From Bacillota bacterium (GTDB lineage: Bacteria > Bacillota > Sulfobacillia > Thermaerobacterales > RSA17), in contig PKRI01000018.1 of assembly GCA_017577485.1 (NCBI GenBank), positions 1 to 36,355 on the forward strand: DNA of 36,355 nucleotides, given 5' to 3'. The notes under the pieces are model-generated. The model ran no database searches, was not told the origin of the DNA, and saw nothing but the letters and a program-made list of their open reading frames with translations. The position numbers and the translations under genes were made by a program. Shown in pieces: positions 1-6,981 of this stretch. Position 1 is the first letter of the stretch; every line of letters begins with the position of its first letter.

Positions 1-2394
1 CTCGAGCCCGGTGCCGGCGCGGGCGCGCGCTTCCTGCAGGGCCCGCCAGACGCGGTCAGGGCTCAGCGGCGTCTCCAGCAGCTTGACGCCCAGGGGCGCC
101 AGGGCATCGGCCACGGCGTTGAGCACCGCCGCGGGGCCCACGATGGTGCTGCTCTCGCCGACGCCCTTGAAGCCGCCCGGCACCTCCAGGGCGGGCGTCT
201 CCAGGTGCACCAGGTCCATGGGTGGGACGTCCATCGCCGTGGGCAGCAGGTAGTCCATGAAGGTGGCCGTCAGCAGTTGGCCGCGGTCGTCGTAGACCAG
301 TTCCTCCAATAGGGCGCCGCCCACCGCCTGGGCCAGTCCGCCGAAGCACTGGCCTTCCACGGCCACGGGGTTGATGACCGTGCCGCAGTCGTGGGCCATC
401 ACCAGGCGCAGCAGCCGCACCTGGCCCGTTTCGATGTCGACCTCGCAGGCGGCCACCGCCGCCCCGTCGGACCAGTGGGTGTAGCGGGACACCCGCCCGT
501 GGGGATCGGCCGGGCGCCCGCGCTCCAGGGTGACCCGGTCGAAGACCGCCTCACCCACCAGGGGCCGGATCCCGGCCGCCGGCAGCAGCACGGCGTCGGA
601 GTACGCTCGCCGGACCAGCTCGCCGAAGGCCACGCTCCGCTGCGGCGCGCCCCGGACCCGCACGGCCCCGTCGGCGTATTCCACGTCCTGCTCGTCGACC
701 TCCAGCAGCGCCGCGCCCAGCCGACGCAGCCGGGCGATCAGGTCCTCGCAGGCCCGGACCGCGGCGGCGCCGCCCATCATGGCCCCGCGGCTGGCGAAGG
801 CGCCCATGCCGAAGGTAACGCGGTCGGTGTCGGCCAGCACCACCCGCACGGCGTCCAGGTCGATGCCCAGGATCTCGGCCGTCACCTGGGCCAGGGTGGT
901 CTCATGGCTCTGGCCCTGGGAGGCCAGGCCCGAGAACACCGTCACGGTGCCGTCGGGCGCCGGCTCGATGCGGCAGTACTCCCAATTGCCCCAGCGGCCC
1001 GACACGCCCACCTGGCTGGCTGCCGTGCCCTCAACGCAGGCGGCCACGCCGATGCCCAGGCGGCGGGTGCCGCCGGGTTCCCGACGCTGCCGCTGCCGCA
1101 GTTCCCGGTAGCCGGCGGCCTCCAGAGCCGCTTCCAGCGACAGCCGGTAGGAGCCGGTGGTCAGGTAGGCGCCGGTGGCGGTCCGATACGGCAGGTCCTC
1201 GGGGCCGATCAGGTTGCGGAGCCTCAGGTCGGCCGGGTCCATGCCCAGCCGCTCGGCCGCCAGGTCCATGGCCCGCTCCAGGGCCTGGGCCACCTCGGTG
1301 ACGCCGAAGCCCCGGTAGGCGCCGAAGGGCGTCTTGTTGGTGACCACGGCCCGGCCCCGGTACTCGTAGTGCTCGAACCGGTAGCCCATGGGCATGGAGG
1401 CGGCGCCGGCCGGCATGGGGCCGGCGCCGGAAAAAACGATGGCGCCCGTGCCCAGGTCCATGAGGGCGTCGGCCTTGACGGCCAGCAGGGTGCCGTCGCG
1501 GCGGAAGCCCAGGGTTACACGGATCTCCTGCTCCCGGGAGTGGACGGTGCTGAGAAAGTGCTCCCGGCGGTCCTCCACCCATTTCACCGGCCGGCCCAGC
1601 CGCCGGGCGGCAAAGGGCACCAGCACGTCCTCAGGATAGATGTGGTACTTGACGCCAAAGCCCCCGCCCACGTCCGGCGCCGCCACCCGCAGGGCGTGTT
1701 CCGGCAGGCCAAGGCACTCGGCGATGACGGAGCGATGGATGTGGGGCCACTGGCTGTTGGTCCAGACCGTCAGCCGCCGCCCCTCGTCCACGGCCAGGCA
1801 CGCCCGGGTCTCCATGGGCATGCCCGTGTGCCGCTGGCAGCGGATGACCTCCGACACCACCACGTCGGCCGCGGCCAGGACCCCATCGGGATCCCCGTGC
1901 TTGAAGTGGTAGTGGAGCATGACGTTGTCGGGCCACTGGTCCCACAGCCTGGGCGCGCCCGGCTCCAGCGCCGCGGCGGCGCCGGCCACCGCCGGCAGGG
2001 GCTCGTACTCCACCTCGATAAACTGCAGGGCTTCCTCGGCCAGGTAGCGGTCCTCGGCCACCACGGCCGCCACCGCCTCACCCACGTGGCGGACCCGGTC
2101 CACGGCCAGGGCGAAGTAACGAAGGGGACGCTGATCGTGGCCCAGCCCGCGGTGGACAAAGGGCCGGGTGGCCGCCGCCACGTCGGAGCCGGTAAACACC
2201 GCCAGCACGCCGGGCAGGGCCAGGGCAGGCCCGGGGTCGATGCGCCGGATCCAGGCGTGGGCGTGGGGGCTGCGCAGCACAGCCATCTCCACCGTGCCGG
2301 GCAGGCGAATGTCGTCCACGTAGGTCCCCCGGCCCCGGAGCAGGCGCAGGTCCTCCCGCTGCCGGACCCGCCGGCCGATCCAGCGGTGGGTCAC
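1..2394 (-). CDS. Xanthine dehydrogenase/CoxL-family molybdopterin-binding large subunit (3'-partial)
   Basis: Large catalytic subunit of a molybdenum hydroxylase, the family that hydroxylates purines, aldehydes or CO with a molybdopterin cofactor. The frame is open from a GTG at 2394, with GGGGAG just upstream, to the first base: 798 codons, apparently only a few residues short of the C terminus. Visible family signatures are a VGGGFG loop near residues 242-247, AYRGFG at 359-364, a QGQSHET cofactor-contact segment, and KGVGESS with the catalytic glutamate near 747. The AYRGFG loop is not the AYRCSFR loop of true (form I) CO dehydrogenase, so the substrate is unknown. No FAD or 2Fe-2S subunit lies upstream; those could be beyond the left edge or absent. 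The family is certain, the substrate is not. Confidence 0.9.
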   Translation of the reverse strand, partial: MTHRWIGRRVRQREDLRLLRGRGTYVDDIRLPGTVEMAVLRSPHAHAWIRRIDPGPALALPGVLAVFTGSDVAAATRPFVHRGLGHDQRPLRYFALAVDRVRHVGEAVAAVVAEDRYLAEEALQFIEVEYEPLPAVAGAAAALEPGAPRLWDQWPDNVMLHYHFKHGDPDGVLAAADVVVSEVIRCQRHTGMPMETRACLAVDEGRRLTVWTNSQWPHIHRSVIAECLGLPEHALRVAAPDVGGGFGVKYHIYPEDVLVPFAARRLGRPVKWVEDRREHFLSTVHSREQEIRVTLGFRRDGTLLAVKADALMDLGTGAIVFSGAGPMPAGAASMPMGYRFEHYEYRGRAVVTNKTPFGAYRGFGVTEVAQALERAMDLAAERLGMDPADLRLRNLIGPEDLPYRTATGAYLTTGSYRLSLEAALEAAGYRELRQRQRREPGGTRRLGIGVAACVEGTAASQVGVSGRWGNWEYCRIEPAPDGTVTVFSGLASQGQSHETTLAQVTAEILGIDLDAVRVVLADTDRVTFGMGAFASRGAMMGGAAAVRACEDLIARLRRLGAALLEVDEQDVEYADGAVRVRGAPQRSVAFGELVRRAYSDAVLLPAAGIRPLVGEAVFDRVTLERGRPADPHGRVSRYTHWSDGAAVAACEVDIETGQVRLLRLVMAHDCGTVINPVAVEGQCFGGLAQAVGGALLEELVYDDRGQLLTATFMDYLLPTAMDVPPMDLVHLETPALEVPGGFKGVGESSTIVGPAAVLNAVADALAPLGVKLLETPLSPDRVWRALQEARARAGTGLE

Positions 2395-2827
2395 CGCTCC
2401 CCACCCCCGCGCGGGGGCGAGGCGGCCGGCGGGCGCGGAGCCGCGGCCAGGGCCGGACCCGTCTCGGCACGCCCCTGCCTGGATACGACCCTTACCGGCG
2501 CTCCGGACGCGCTGCCGTGCATTATTGGGGTCAAAAGGCCCTTAAGTCGGCACCCGCAGCGTCGGCTGTGCACTACAAGGAAACTTGTGCCCTTAATAGG
2601 CCCATCCGGGCGCCGCACGGAGAGAAATCGGCCGACATAAGAGCCTTTCGTGCCCAATAGTGCACGGGAAACCCCATGATCGGCTCGATAAGGGCGAAGA
2701 CGCGCTTCCATTGCACGAGCCACCGTGCTCCCCCCTCGCACCCGGTCGCGCCCAGGTGTCAGGCCCCCGCAACAGGACCCGCACCCGGATCGGAGCAGCG
2801 CCGCCAGGCCGCGCACCACCCGGGTCC
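2395..2827. other. Intergenic region carrying repeat element A
   Basis: 433 bases without a convincing gene. It separates the 3' end of the SDR gene from the start of the molybdenum hydroxylase gene. Its centre is clearly more AT-rich than the flanking genes and holds the four-motif element at 2518-2715. A minus-strand open frame of 146 codons (2391-2831) crosses it but has the composition of random high-GC sequence and simply traverses the repeats, so I do not call it a gene. No clear -35/-10 pair for the hydroxylase gene was found. Confidence 0.7.
2518..2715. repeat. 198-bp symmetric four-motif element, copy A
   Basis: Four copies of a 27-bp bipartite motif, TGCANTR then 14 bases then CYCTTA: plus strand at 2518-2544 and 2569-2595, minus strand at 2638-2664 and 2689-2715. 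Start-to-start steps are 51, 69 and 51 bp, giving exact two-fold symmetry about 2616.5. The intervening 24-, 42- and 24-bp spacers do not resemble those of the second copy at 27798-27995. Across all eight motifs, positions 2-4 (GCA), 6 (T), 22 (C), 24 (C) and 25 (T) are invariant. The function is unknown; recognition as DNA is the likelier reading. Confidence 0.9.
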
Positions 2828-3664
2828 TCAAATGGCCAGCTTCCAGTCGCCCCGGGTCTGACGCGCCAGGAGTTCCATGTAGGCCTTCCGCTGGCCGCCG
2901 TCGATGTTGATGATGGCGCCGTTGACGAAGCTGGCCCGCTCCGAGGCCAGGAACACCACCACCCAGGCCACCTCATGGGGCTCGGCGATGCGGCCCAGGG
3001 GGATGCTGGCTGCGGCGAAGGCGTTGGCCTGCTCAGGGGTGACCCCCATGTCGCGGGCGAAGGCCTCGCACAGGGTCTGCCAGCGGTCGGTGTTGACGGG
3101 GCCGGGGTTGACGGCGTTGACGCGGATGCCCTGGCTGCCGTACTGGTCGGCCAGGGCCAGGGTCAGGTTGATGTCGGCGGCGTTGGCGGCCGTGGCGGTG
3201 ACTTCCCAGTATGAGGGCTTGACGCCGTCGTTGCCGATGACGTTGACGATGGCGCCGCCGCCCTGCCGGAGCATATGGGGCAGCGCGGCATAGGTTGCCC
3301 GGACGTAGCCCATGAACTTCAACTGCAGGGCCTGGTCCCAGTGGTGGGGCTCCAGGTCCAGGATGCAGCCGCCTGGCGCGCTGCCGGCGTTGTTGACCAG
3401 GACGTCCAGGCGTCCCCAGGCGTTGATGGTCTCCTCGACGGCCCGCCGGGCGTCTTCCCACCGGGTCAGGTCGCCGGGAACGGCCAGGACCTCGCTTCCG
3501 GTCTCGGCCTGGATGGCCCTGGCCGCCTCCTCCAACCGGTCGGCATCACGGGCCACGATGGTCACCTTCACGCCCTCGCGGGCCAGCTCGGTGGCCACCG
3601 CCCGCCCGATGCCCTTGCTGGCTCCGGTCACCAGCGCCGTCTTGCCCTCAAGACCCAGGTTCAT
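2828..3664 (-). CDS. SDR family NAD(P)-dependent oxidoreductase
   Basis: A 278-residue short-chain dehydrogenase/reductase with the cofactor motif TGASKGIG at residues 13-20, NNAG at 91-94 and the PGPVNTD segment after the active site. The active site departs from the classical YxxxK: Tyr152 is followed by WEVT, so no lysine stands four residues on, and an asparagine at 161 (AANAA) lies where divergent SDR subgroups carry Asn. It may therefore be an atypical or non-classical SDR. It starts at an ATG behind AAGGAGGAGACGGG, and the ATGA overlaps the stop of the truncated nitrilase by 4 bases, so the two were translationally coupled. Substrate unknown. Confidence 0.88.
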   Translation of the reverse strand: MNLGLEGKTALVTGASKGIGRAVATELAREGVKVTIVARDADRLEEAARAIQAETGSEVLAVPGDLTRWEDARRAVEETINAWGRLDVLVNNAGSAPGGCILDLEPHHWDQALQLKFMGYVRATYAALPHMLRQGGGAIVNVIGNDGVKPSYWEVTATAANAADINLTLALADQYGSQGIRVNAVNPGPVNTDRWQTLCEAFARDMGVTPEQANAFAAASIPLGRIAEPHEVAWVVVFLASERASFVNGAIINIDGGQRKAYMELLARQTRGDWKLAI

Positions 3665-4302
3665 CCCGTCTCCTCCTTGTTGTTGGGGTTGTACGCCGCC
3701 GCCGCTGCCGGCGCGGGCTGTCCCGCCAGGCAGAGCCGGTAGACGTCGGTCCGCCGGTCAGCCCACAGATCCCCCTCGGGCCCCAGCGACTTGTCCCCGG
3801 CCGCAGCCGGGTCGACGTCGGCCACCAGCACTCCCTGGAAGTCGCGGGGCGCCGGGCCGGCGAGAACCCGCCCCTGGGGCGAGAGGATCAGGCTGCCGCC
3901 CAGGTAGCCCACGTCGCCCTCCCGCCCGGTGCGGTTGGCGCACGCCACGTAGATCCTGTTGATGTAGGCGTGGGCCTGGGCCAGGTAGTTGGCCATGGAC
4001 CAGCCGCGCTCGTCGAAAGGCTGGGGCTTGTAGAGGTCGGTCCAGGTGGTGGGGACGCACAGCACGTGGATGCCCGCCAGGGCCAGCAGCCGGGCCGCCT
4101 CCACAAACCGCAGGTCGTAACAGATCTGAACGCCGATGCGCCCCCAGGGCAGGTCGAAGACCGGCAGCCCGCCGTCCCCGGGGTGAAAGACCCGCCGCTC
4201 CCAGTCGAACAGGTGCAGCTTGCGGTAGACGCCCAGGAGCCCGCCGGGCCCGATGACCGCGGCGCGGGCGCTGGCAGGTACAGGGGTACGTGTAAACCGC
4301 CC
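3661..4302 (-). pseudogene. Carbon-nitrogen hydrolase (nitrilase superfamily), 5'-truncated
   Basis: The frame encodes the C-terminal two thirds of a nitrilase-superfamily amidohydrolase. It contains GVYRKLHLFDW with the catalytic lysine and GVQICYDLRF with the nucleophilic cysteine, followed by the usual GGSLILSPQG-type core. The N-terminal part, about 80 residues including the catalytic glutamate, is missing: reading upstream, homology stops near AAVIGPGG and a TAG occurs at 4306, which is the stop of the small membrane protein. No ATG or GTG with a ribosome site precedes the lysine motif. The remnant is probably inactive although its 3' end still overlaps the SDR start. Confidence 0.8.
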
Positions 4303-4305
4303 GCG

Positions 4306-4455
4306 CTAGCCTCCGGTGTCGTCGCCGCGCTTCCGCGACTGCAGGGCGTTCTCCAGGACGAAGCCCAGTCCCAGGCCGATGAGCGTGCCGGCGCCCGTGT
4401 GGTCCAGCAGCATGCCCACCCCGACGCCGACCAGCAGGCAGCCCACGATGATCAC
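4306..4455 (-). CDS. Small glycine-rich membrane protein
   Basis: About 49 residues made of two short hydrophobic Gly/Val/Leu segments (IIVGCLLVGVGVGMLL and GAGTLIGLGLGFVL) with a charged tail ending SRKRGDDTGG. It looks like a tiny two-segment or hairpin membrane protein. The preferred start is the GTG at 4455, which overlaps the PIN-remnant stop as GTGA and has GGGAGG nine bases upstream; an ATG at 4473 is an alternative but has no spaced ribosome site. Its function is not recognisable. It sits exactly at the break where the nitrilase N terminus was lost. Confidence 0.55.
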   Translation of the reverse strand: MIIVGCLLVGVGVGMLLDHTGAGTLIGLGLGFVLENALQSRKRGDDTGG

Positions 4456-4700
4456 GCCTGTCCACCCTCCCATTCCCCCGCCAGTTCGTCCAGGATCGCC
4501 ACCGGCAGGTACGTCGAGGCGCGCTGCAGATCCCGGTCGTTGGTCACGAAGACCCCGGCGCCGGCCGCCCGCGCGCAGGCCAGGTGCAGCGCATCGGGCA
4601 GGGACAGCCGGTATCGCCGCCGGACGCGGCCGGCCTCCAGGGCAATCCGCTCGTCGACCGGCATCCACCGCAGGCCGGGTATGGCCCGCAGCCTGTGCTC
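4452..4700 (-). pseudogene. PIN-domain (VapC-like) ribonuclease, C-terminal remnant
   Basis: The frame gives the C-terminal half of a PIN domain: RYRLSLPDALHLACA followed by GVFVTNDRDLQR and a final VAILDEL, matching the acidic metal-binding positions usual in VapC toxins. The N-terminal half with the first catalytic aspartate (LDTN-like) is absent; upstream the frame meets the TAG that ends the hydrolase gene at 4701. No antitoxin gene is adjacent. If translated at all, it would start at ATG 4664 and give 70 residues. I read it as a decayed toxin gene rather than a functional toxin-antitoxin pair. Confidence 0.7.
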
Positions 4701-5624
4701 CTACACCCGGATCTCGTCCAGCAGCCGCTGGGCGTTGCCGCCGAAGATGTCGGCGATGTCGTCCTCCCGCAGGTTCAACTGGTAGGCGGTGCGCACCTGG
4801 TCCTGGAGGTACCGGTACGCGAAGCCCCGCGGGAACCACGACGAGTCGGTGCCGAAGATGATCCGCTGGGGGCCGATGGTCTCCACGAACTTGCGCAGGG
4901 CGCTCTCCACCGTGACCTCGTAGGGCATCCAGCGCATCCACTGGTTGGACCCCGACGTGTCCACGTAGATGTTGGGGCAGGCCCAGCAGAGCTGCAGCAG
5001 TTCCTTGATGTAGCCGCAGCCGAAGTGCGGGATGATGATGGGAATGTCGGCAAACTCCATGGCCATTCGGTAGATGGTATTGGGCGCGATCCGCGGGTGG
5101 TCCACCACGCCGCCGGCCCGGCCCAGCCAGCCGAAATGGATCAGCAGCGGCAGCCGCTTGTCGGCCATGTAGGTCCACAGGGGCCTGAGCGACGGGTCCT
5201 CGAAGGGCCGGTCGAAACGGGTGAAAAAGGTCTTGAGGCCCCTCAGTCCCAGGTCCTCCACCGCCCGCTGCAGTTCCTCCAGGGCGCCGTCGGCGCAGGG
5301 GTTGTGGTGGGCGAAACCGATGAAGCGGTCGGGGTGGCGGGCCACGATGCGAGCCAGGGTGTCGTTGTCGCGCCCGGTGACGAACAGGATCTTGCTGACC
5401 CCGTAGCGGTCCAGCTCGTCGCGCCAGCGGTCGGCCAGGGCGTCGATCTCCTCGTCGGTGTGGGCCGGCGGCTCGGGTTCCGGCAGGTCCCACTCGCTGC
5501 GCATCCGGGCGCTGCGCTGCCGGTTGTACTCCGCCAGGCGCGGGTGCATCTCGCCGCCGGGGAAGGTCCCCGACACGTGGAAATGGGCATGAAAATCGAT
5601 GATGGGTTTGGCCAGCCGGATCAC
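4701..5624 (-). CDS. TIM-barrel metal-dependent hydrolase (amidohydrolase_2 family)
   Basis: A 307-residue enzyme of the amidohydrolase-2 superfamily, whose members act as hydrolases, decarboxylases or lactonases. It has an N-terminal DFHAHF metal-binding motif at residues 10-15, LLIHFGW, the IIIPHFGCG strand and FGTDSSW with the acidic metal ligand at residue 260, ending with the usual NAQRLL helix. The start is the GTG at 5624: it overlaps the ATPase stop as GTGA and has GGGAGG six bases before it. A longer upstream reading of the frame is compositionally artificial. Substrate unknown; the neighbours suggest a former small catabolic cluster. Confidence 0.85.
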   Translation of the reverse strand: MIRLAKPIIDFHAHFHVSGTFPGGEMHPRLAEYNRQRSARMRSEWDLPEPEPPAHTDEEIDALADRWRDELDRYGVSKILFVTGRDNDTLARIVARHPDRFIGFAHHNPCADGALEELQRAVEDLGLRGLKTFFTRFDRPFEDPSLRPLWTYMADKRLPLLIHFGWLGRAGGVVDHPRIAPNTIYRMAMEFADIPIIIPHFGCGYIKELLQLCWACPNIYVDTSGSNQWMRWMPYEVTVESALRKFVETIGPQRIIFGTDSSWFPRGFAYRYLQDQVRTAYQLNLREDDIADIFGGNAQRLLDEIRV

Positions 5625-6907
5625 GGTATCCCTCCCAGGAGCACGTGGACGGGCACGGCGACGATGTCCTCGGCCAGGGCGACCATCGTCGGGCCGGTGT
5701 GGACCACCACGCCCATCCGGAAGCGCCTCCCCGCCGCGGCCTTCAGCGCCGTGAGGCCGCGCAGCGCGGCGCGGTCCACCTCTGCGCCCCACTTGGCTTC
5801 GATGCCGACCATGTCAGCCCCCCGCTCCAGGACGAAGTCGACTTCGCGTCCCTGGTGGGAAGCCCAGAACCACAGGCTGGTGGCCCGGGCGCACAGGGGC
5901 AGGGCCTTCTTCAGCTCCCCCGCCACCCAGGTCTCGAACAACTGACCCTGCCGGCCCTGCCGCTCCACGGCGGCCCAGTCGTCCATGGCCGCCAGGTAGG
6001 CCGCCAGGCCGGTATCCATGTGATAGAGTTTCGGCGACTTGACCAGCCGAAGGCCCGGGTTGTTCATGTGGTATGGACGCAGGAACCACACCTGGTACGT
6101 CAGCTCCAAGAGGCTCAGGTAGCGGCGCAGCGTGGAATAGGGGACGCCCAGATCCCGGGCCAGTTCGGACTGGTTGAGGATCTGTCCCGTGCGCAGGGCG
6201 GTCGTCACCAGCAGCCGGTCGAAGGCCGGCATGTGCTCCACGGCCGCCAGGTCCCGCACGTCGCGGGTGAGATACGTTTGCCGGTATCCTTCGAACCACT
6301 GGCGGCGCACCCAGGGGTCCCCGGTCAGCGCCGCGTCCGGGTACCCGCCCGCCAGGATCCGGGCGGCCAGTTCCTGGCGGGATGCCTGCGGCTCGACCAG
6401 GTCCGTCCAGCGGGTTATGAATTCCCGCGCGCCCCGTACTTCAAAGAGGCTGTCGATTACGGCGGCCGGGCTCTGCCTGCCCGCCAGCTCCGACCACGAC
6501 AGCGGCAGCAGTTCGTGGTAGACGGCCCGTCCGGCCAGCGTTTCGGAAACCCGTTTCAGGGTCAGGAGATTGGCGGAACCGGTGACCAGATAGCTGCCGG
6601 GACGGCGGTGGCGGTCGACGGCACCCTTGAGGGCCAGCAGCAGGGCCGGGGCACGCTGAACTTCGTCCAGGATGAGCGGCGGCGGGTTGCCCTCGATGAA
6701 GCCTTCCGGATCCTGGAGCGCGGCCGTCAGCGCCGCCCGGTCATCGAGGGTCATGTAGACCGCGGGCCACTCGTCGCTGATCAGGGACTGCGCAAGGGTC
6801 GACTTTCCCACCTGCCGGGCGCCGGTGATGCCGGCGACCGGAAAGTGGCGCAGCGTGCGCAGGATGGGGCCGGAGAGGTGCCGAGGCACGAACCTGGGCG
6901 GGGTCAT
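5621..6907 (-). CDS. ATP-binding protein with DUF4143 domain
   Basis: A 428-residue protein of the AAA_14/DUF4143 family. Walker A is GARQVGKST at residues 29-37 and Walker B is LILDE at 78-82. The C-terminal DUF4143 part has the restriction-like pattern EVDFVLERG followed by GIEAKWG. The biological role of the family is poorly known; members are often accessory and horizontally moved. The gene has its own AT-rich promoter with only 9 bases between the -10 box and the ATG and no ribosome site, so its mRNA is probably leaderless. The next gene starts within its stop codon. Confidence 0.9.
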   Translation of the reverse strand: MTPPRFVPRHLSGPILRTLRHFPVAGITGARQVGKSTLAQSLISDEWPAVYMTLDDRAALTAALQDPEGFIEGNPPPLILDEVQRAPALLLALKGAVDRHRRPGSYLVTGSANLLTLKRVSETLAGRAVYHELLPLSWSELAGRQSPAAVIDSLFEVRGAREFITRWTDLVEPQASRQELAARILAGGYPDAALTGDPWVRRQWFEGYRQTYLTRDVRDLAAVEHMPAFDRLLVTTALRTGQILNQSELARDLGVPYSTLRRYLSLLELTYQVWFLRPYHMNNPGLRLVKSPKLYHMDTGLAAYLAAMDDWAAVERQGRQGQLFETWVAGELKKALPLCARATSLWFWASHQGREVDFVLERGADMVGIEAKWGAEVDRAALRGLTALKAAAGRRFRMGVVVHTGPTMVALAEDIVAVPVHVLLGGIP

Positions 6908-6916
6908 GGCAGCTGA

Positions 6917-6945
6917 ATTTTAACTATCGAATGACTAAATTTCAA
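6917..6945 (-). promoter_or_regulatory. Promoter of the DUF4143 ATPase gene (leaderless type)
   Basis: On the minus strand, TTGAAA (6940-6945) and TAAAAT (6917-6922) are separated by exactly 17 bases in an AT-rich island. Transcription would begin within about three bases of the ATG at 6907, and no Shine-Dalgarno sequence is present. Confidence 0.75.
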
Positions 6946-6981
6946 CGCCAAGCCTCACGGCGCCCCGCCATCTGGCCGGCC

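Noticed and set aside
1..2394. Aerobic CO dehydrogenase (coxL)
   Set aside because: The diagnostic AYRCSFR loop is absent; the loop reads AYRGFG.
391..2640. A 749-codon open frame on the plus strand
   Set aside because: It is the antisense shadow of the molybdenum hydroxylase gene, with His/Gly/Pro/Arg-rich composition and no family motif; such shadows are expected at this G+C.
2518..2715. Element A as a conserved RNA stem-loop array
   Set aside because: Some single units can form small hairpins, such as ACAAG-GAAA-CTTGT in the second, but others cannot, and the dyad-related units show mismatches without compensation.
2391..2831. A 146-codon minus-strand open frame ending on the hydroxylase start
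   Set aside because: It runs through the repeat element, has no ribosome site or domain, and its hydrophobicity pattern is random.
4452..4700. Active toxin-antitoxin module
   Set aside because: Only half of the PIN domain is present and no antitoxin gene is adjacent.
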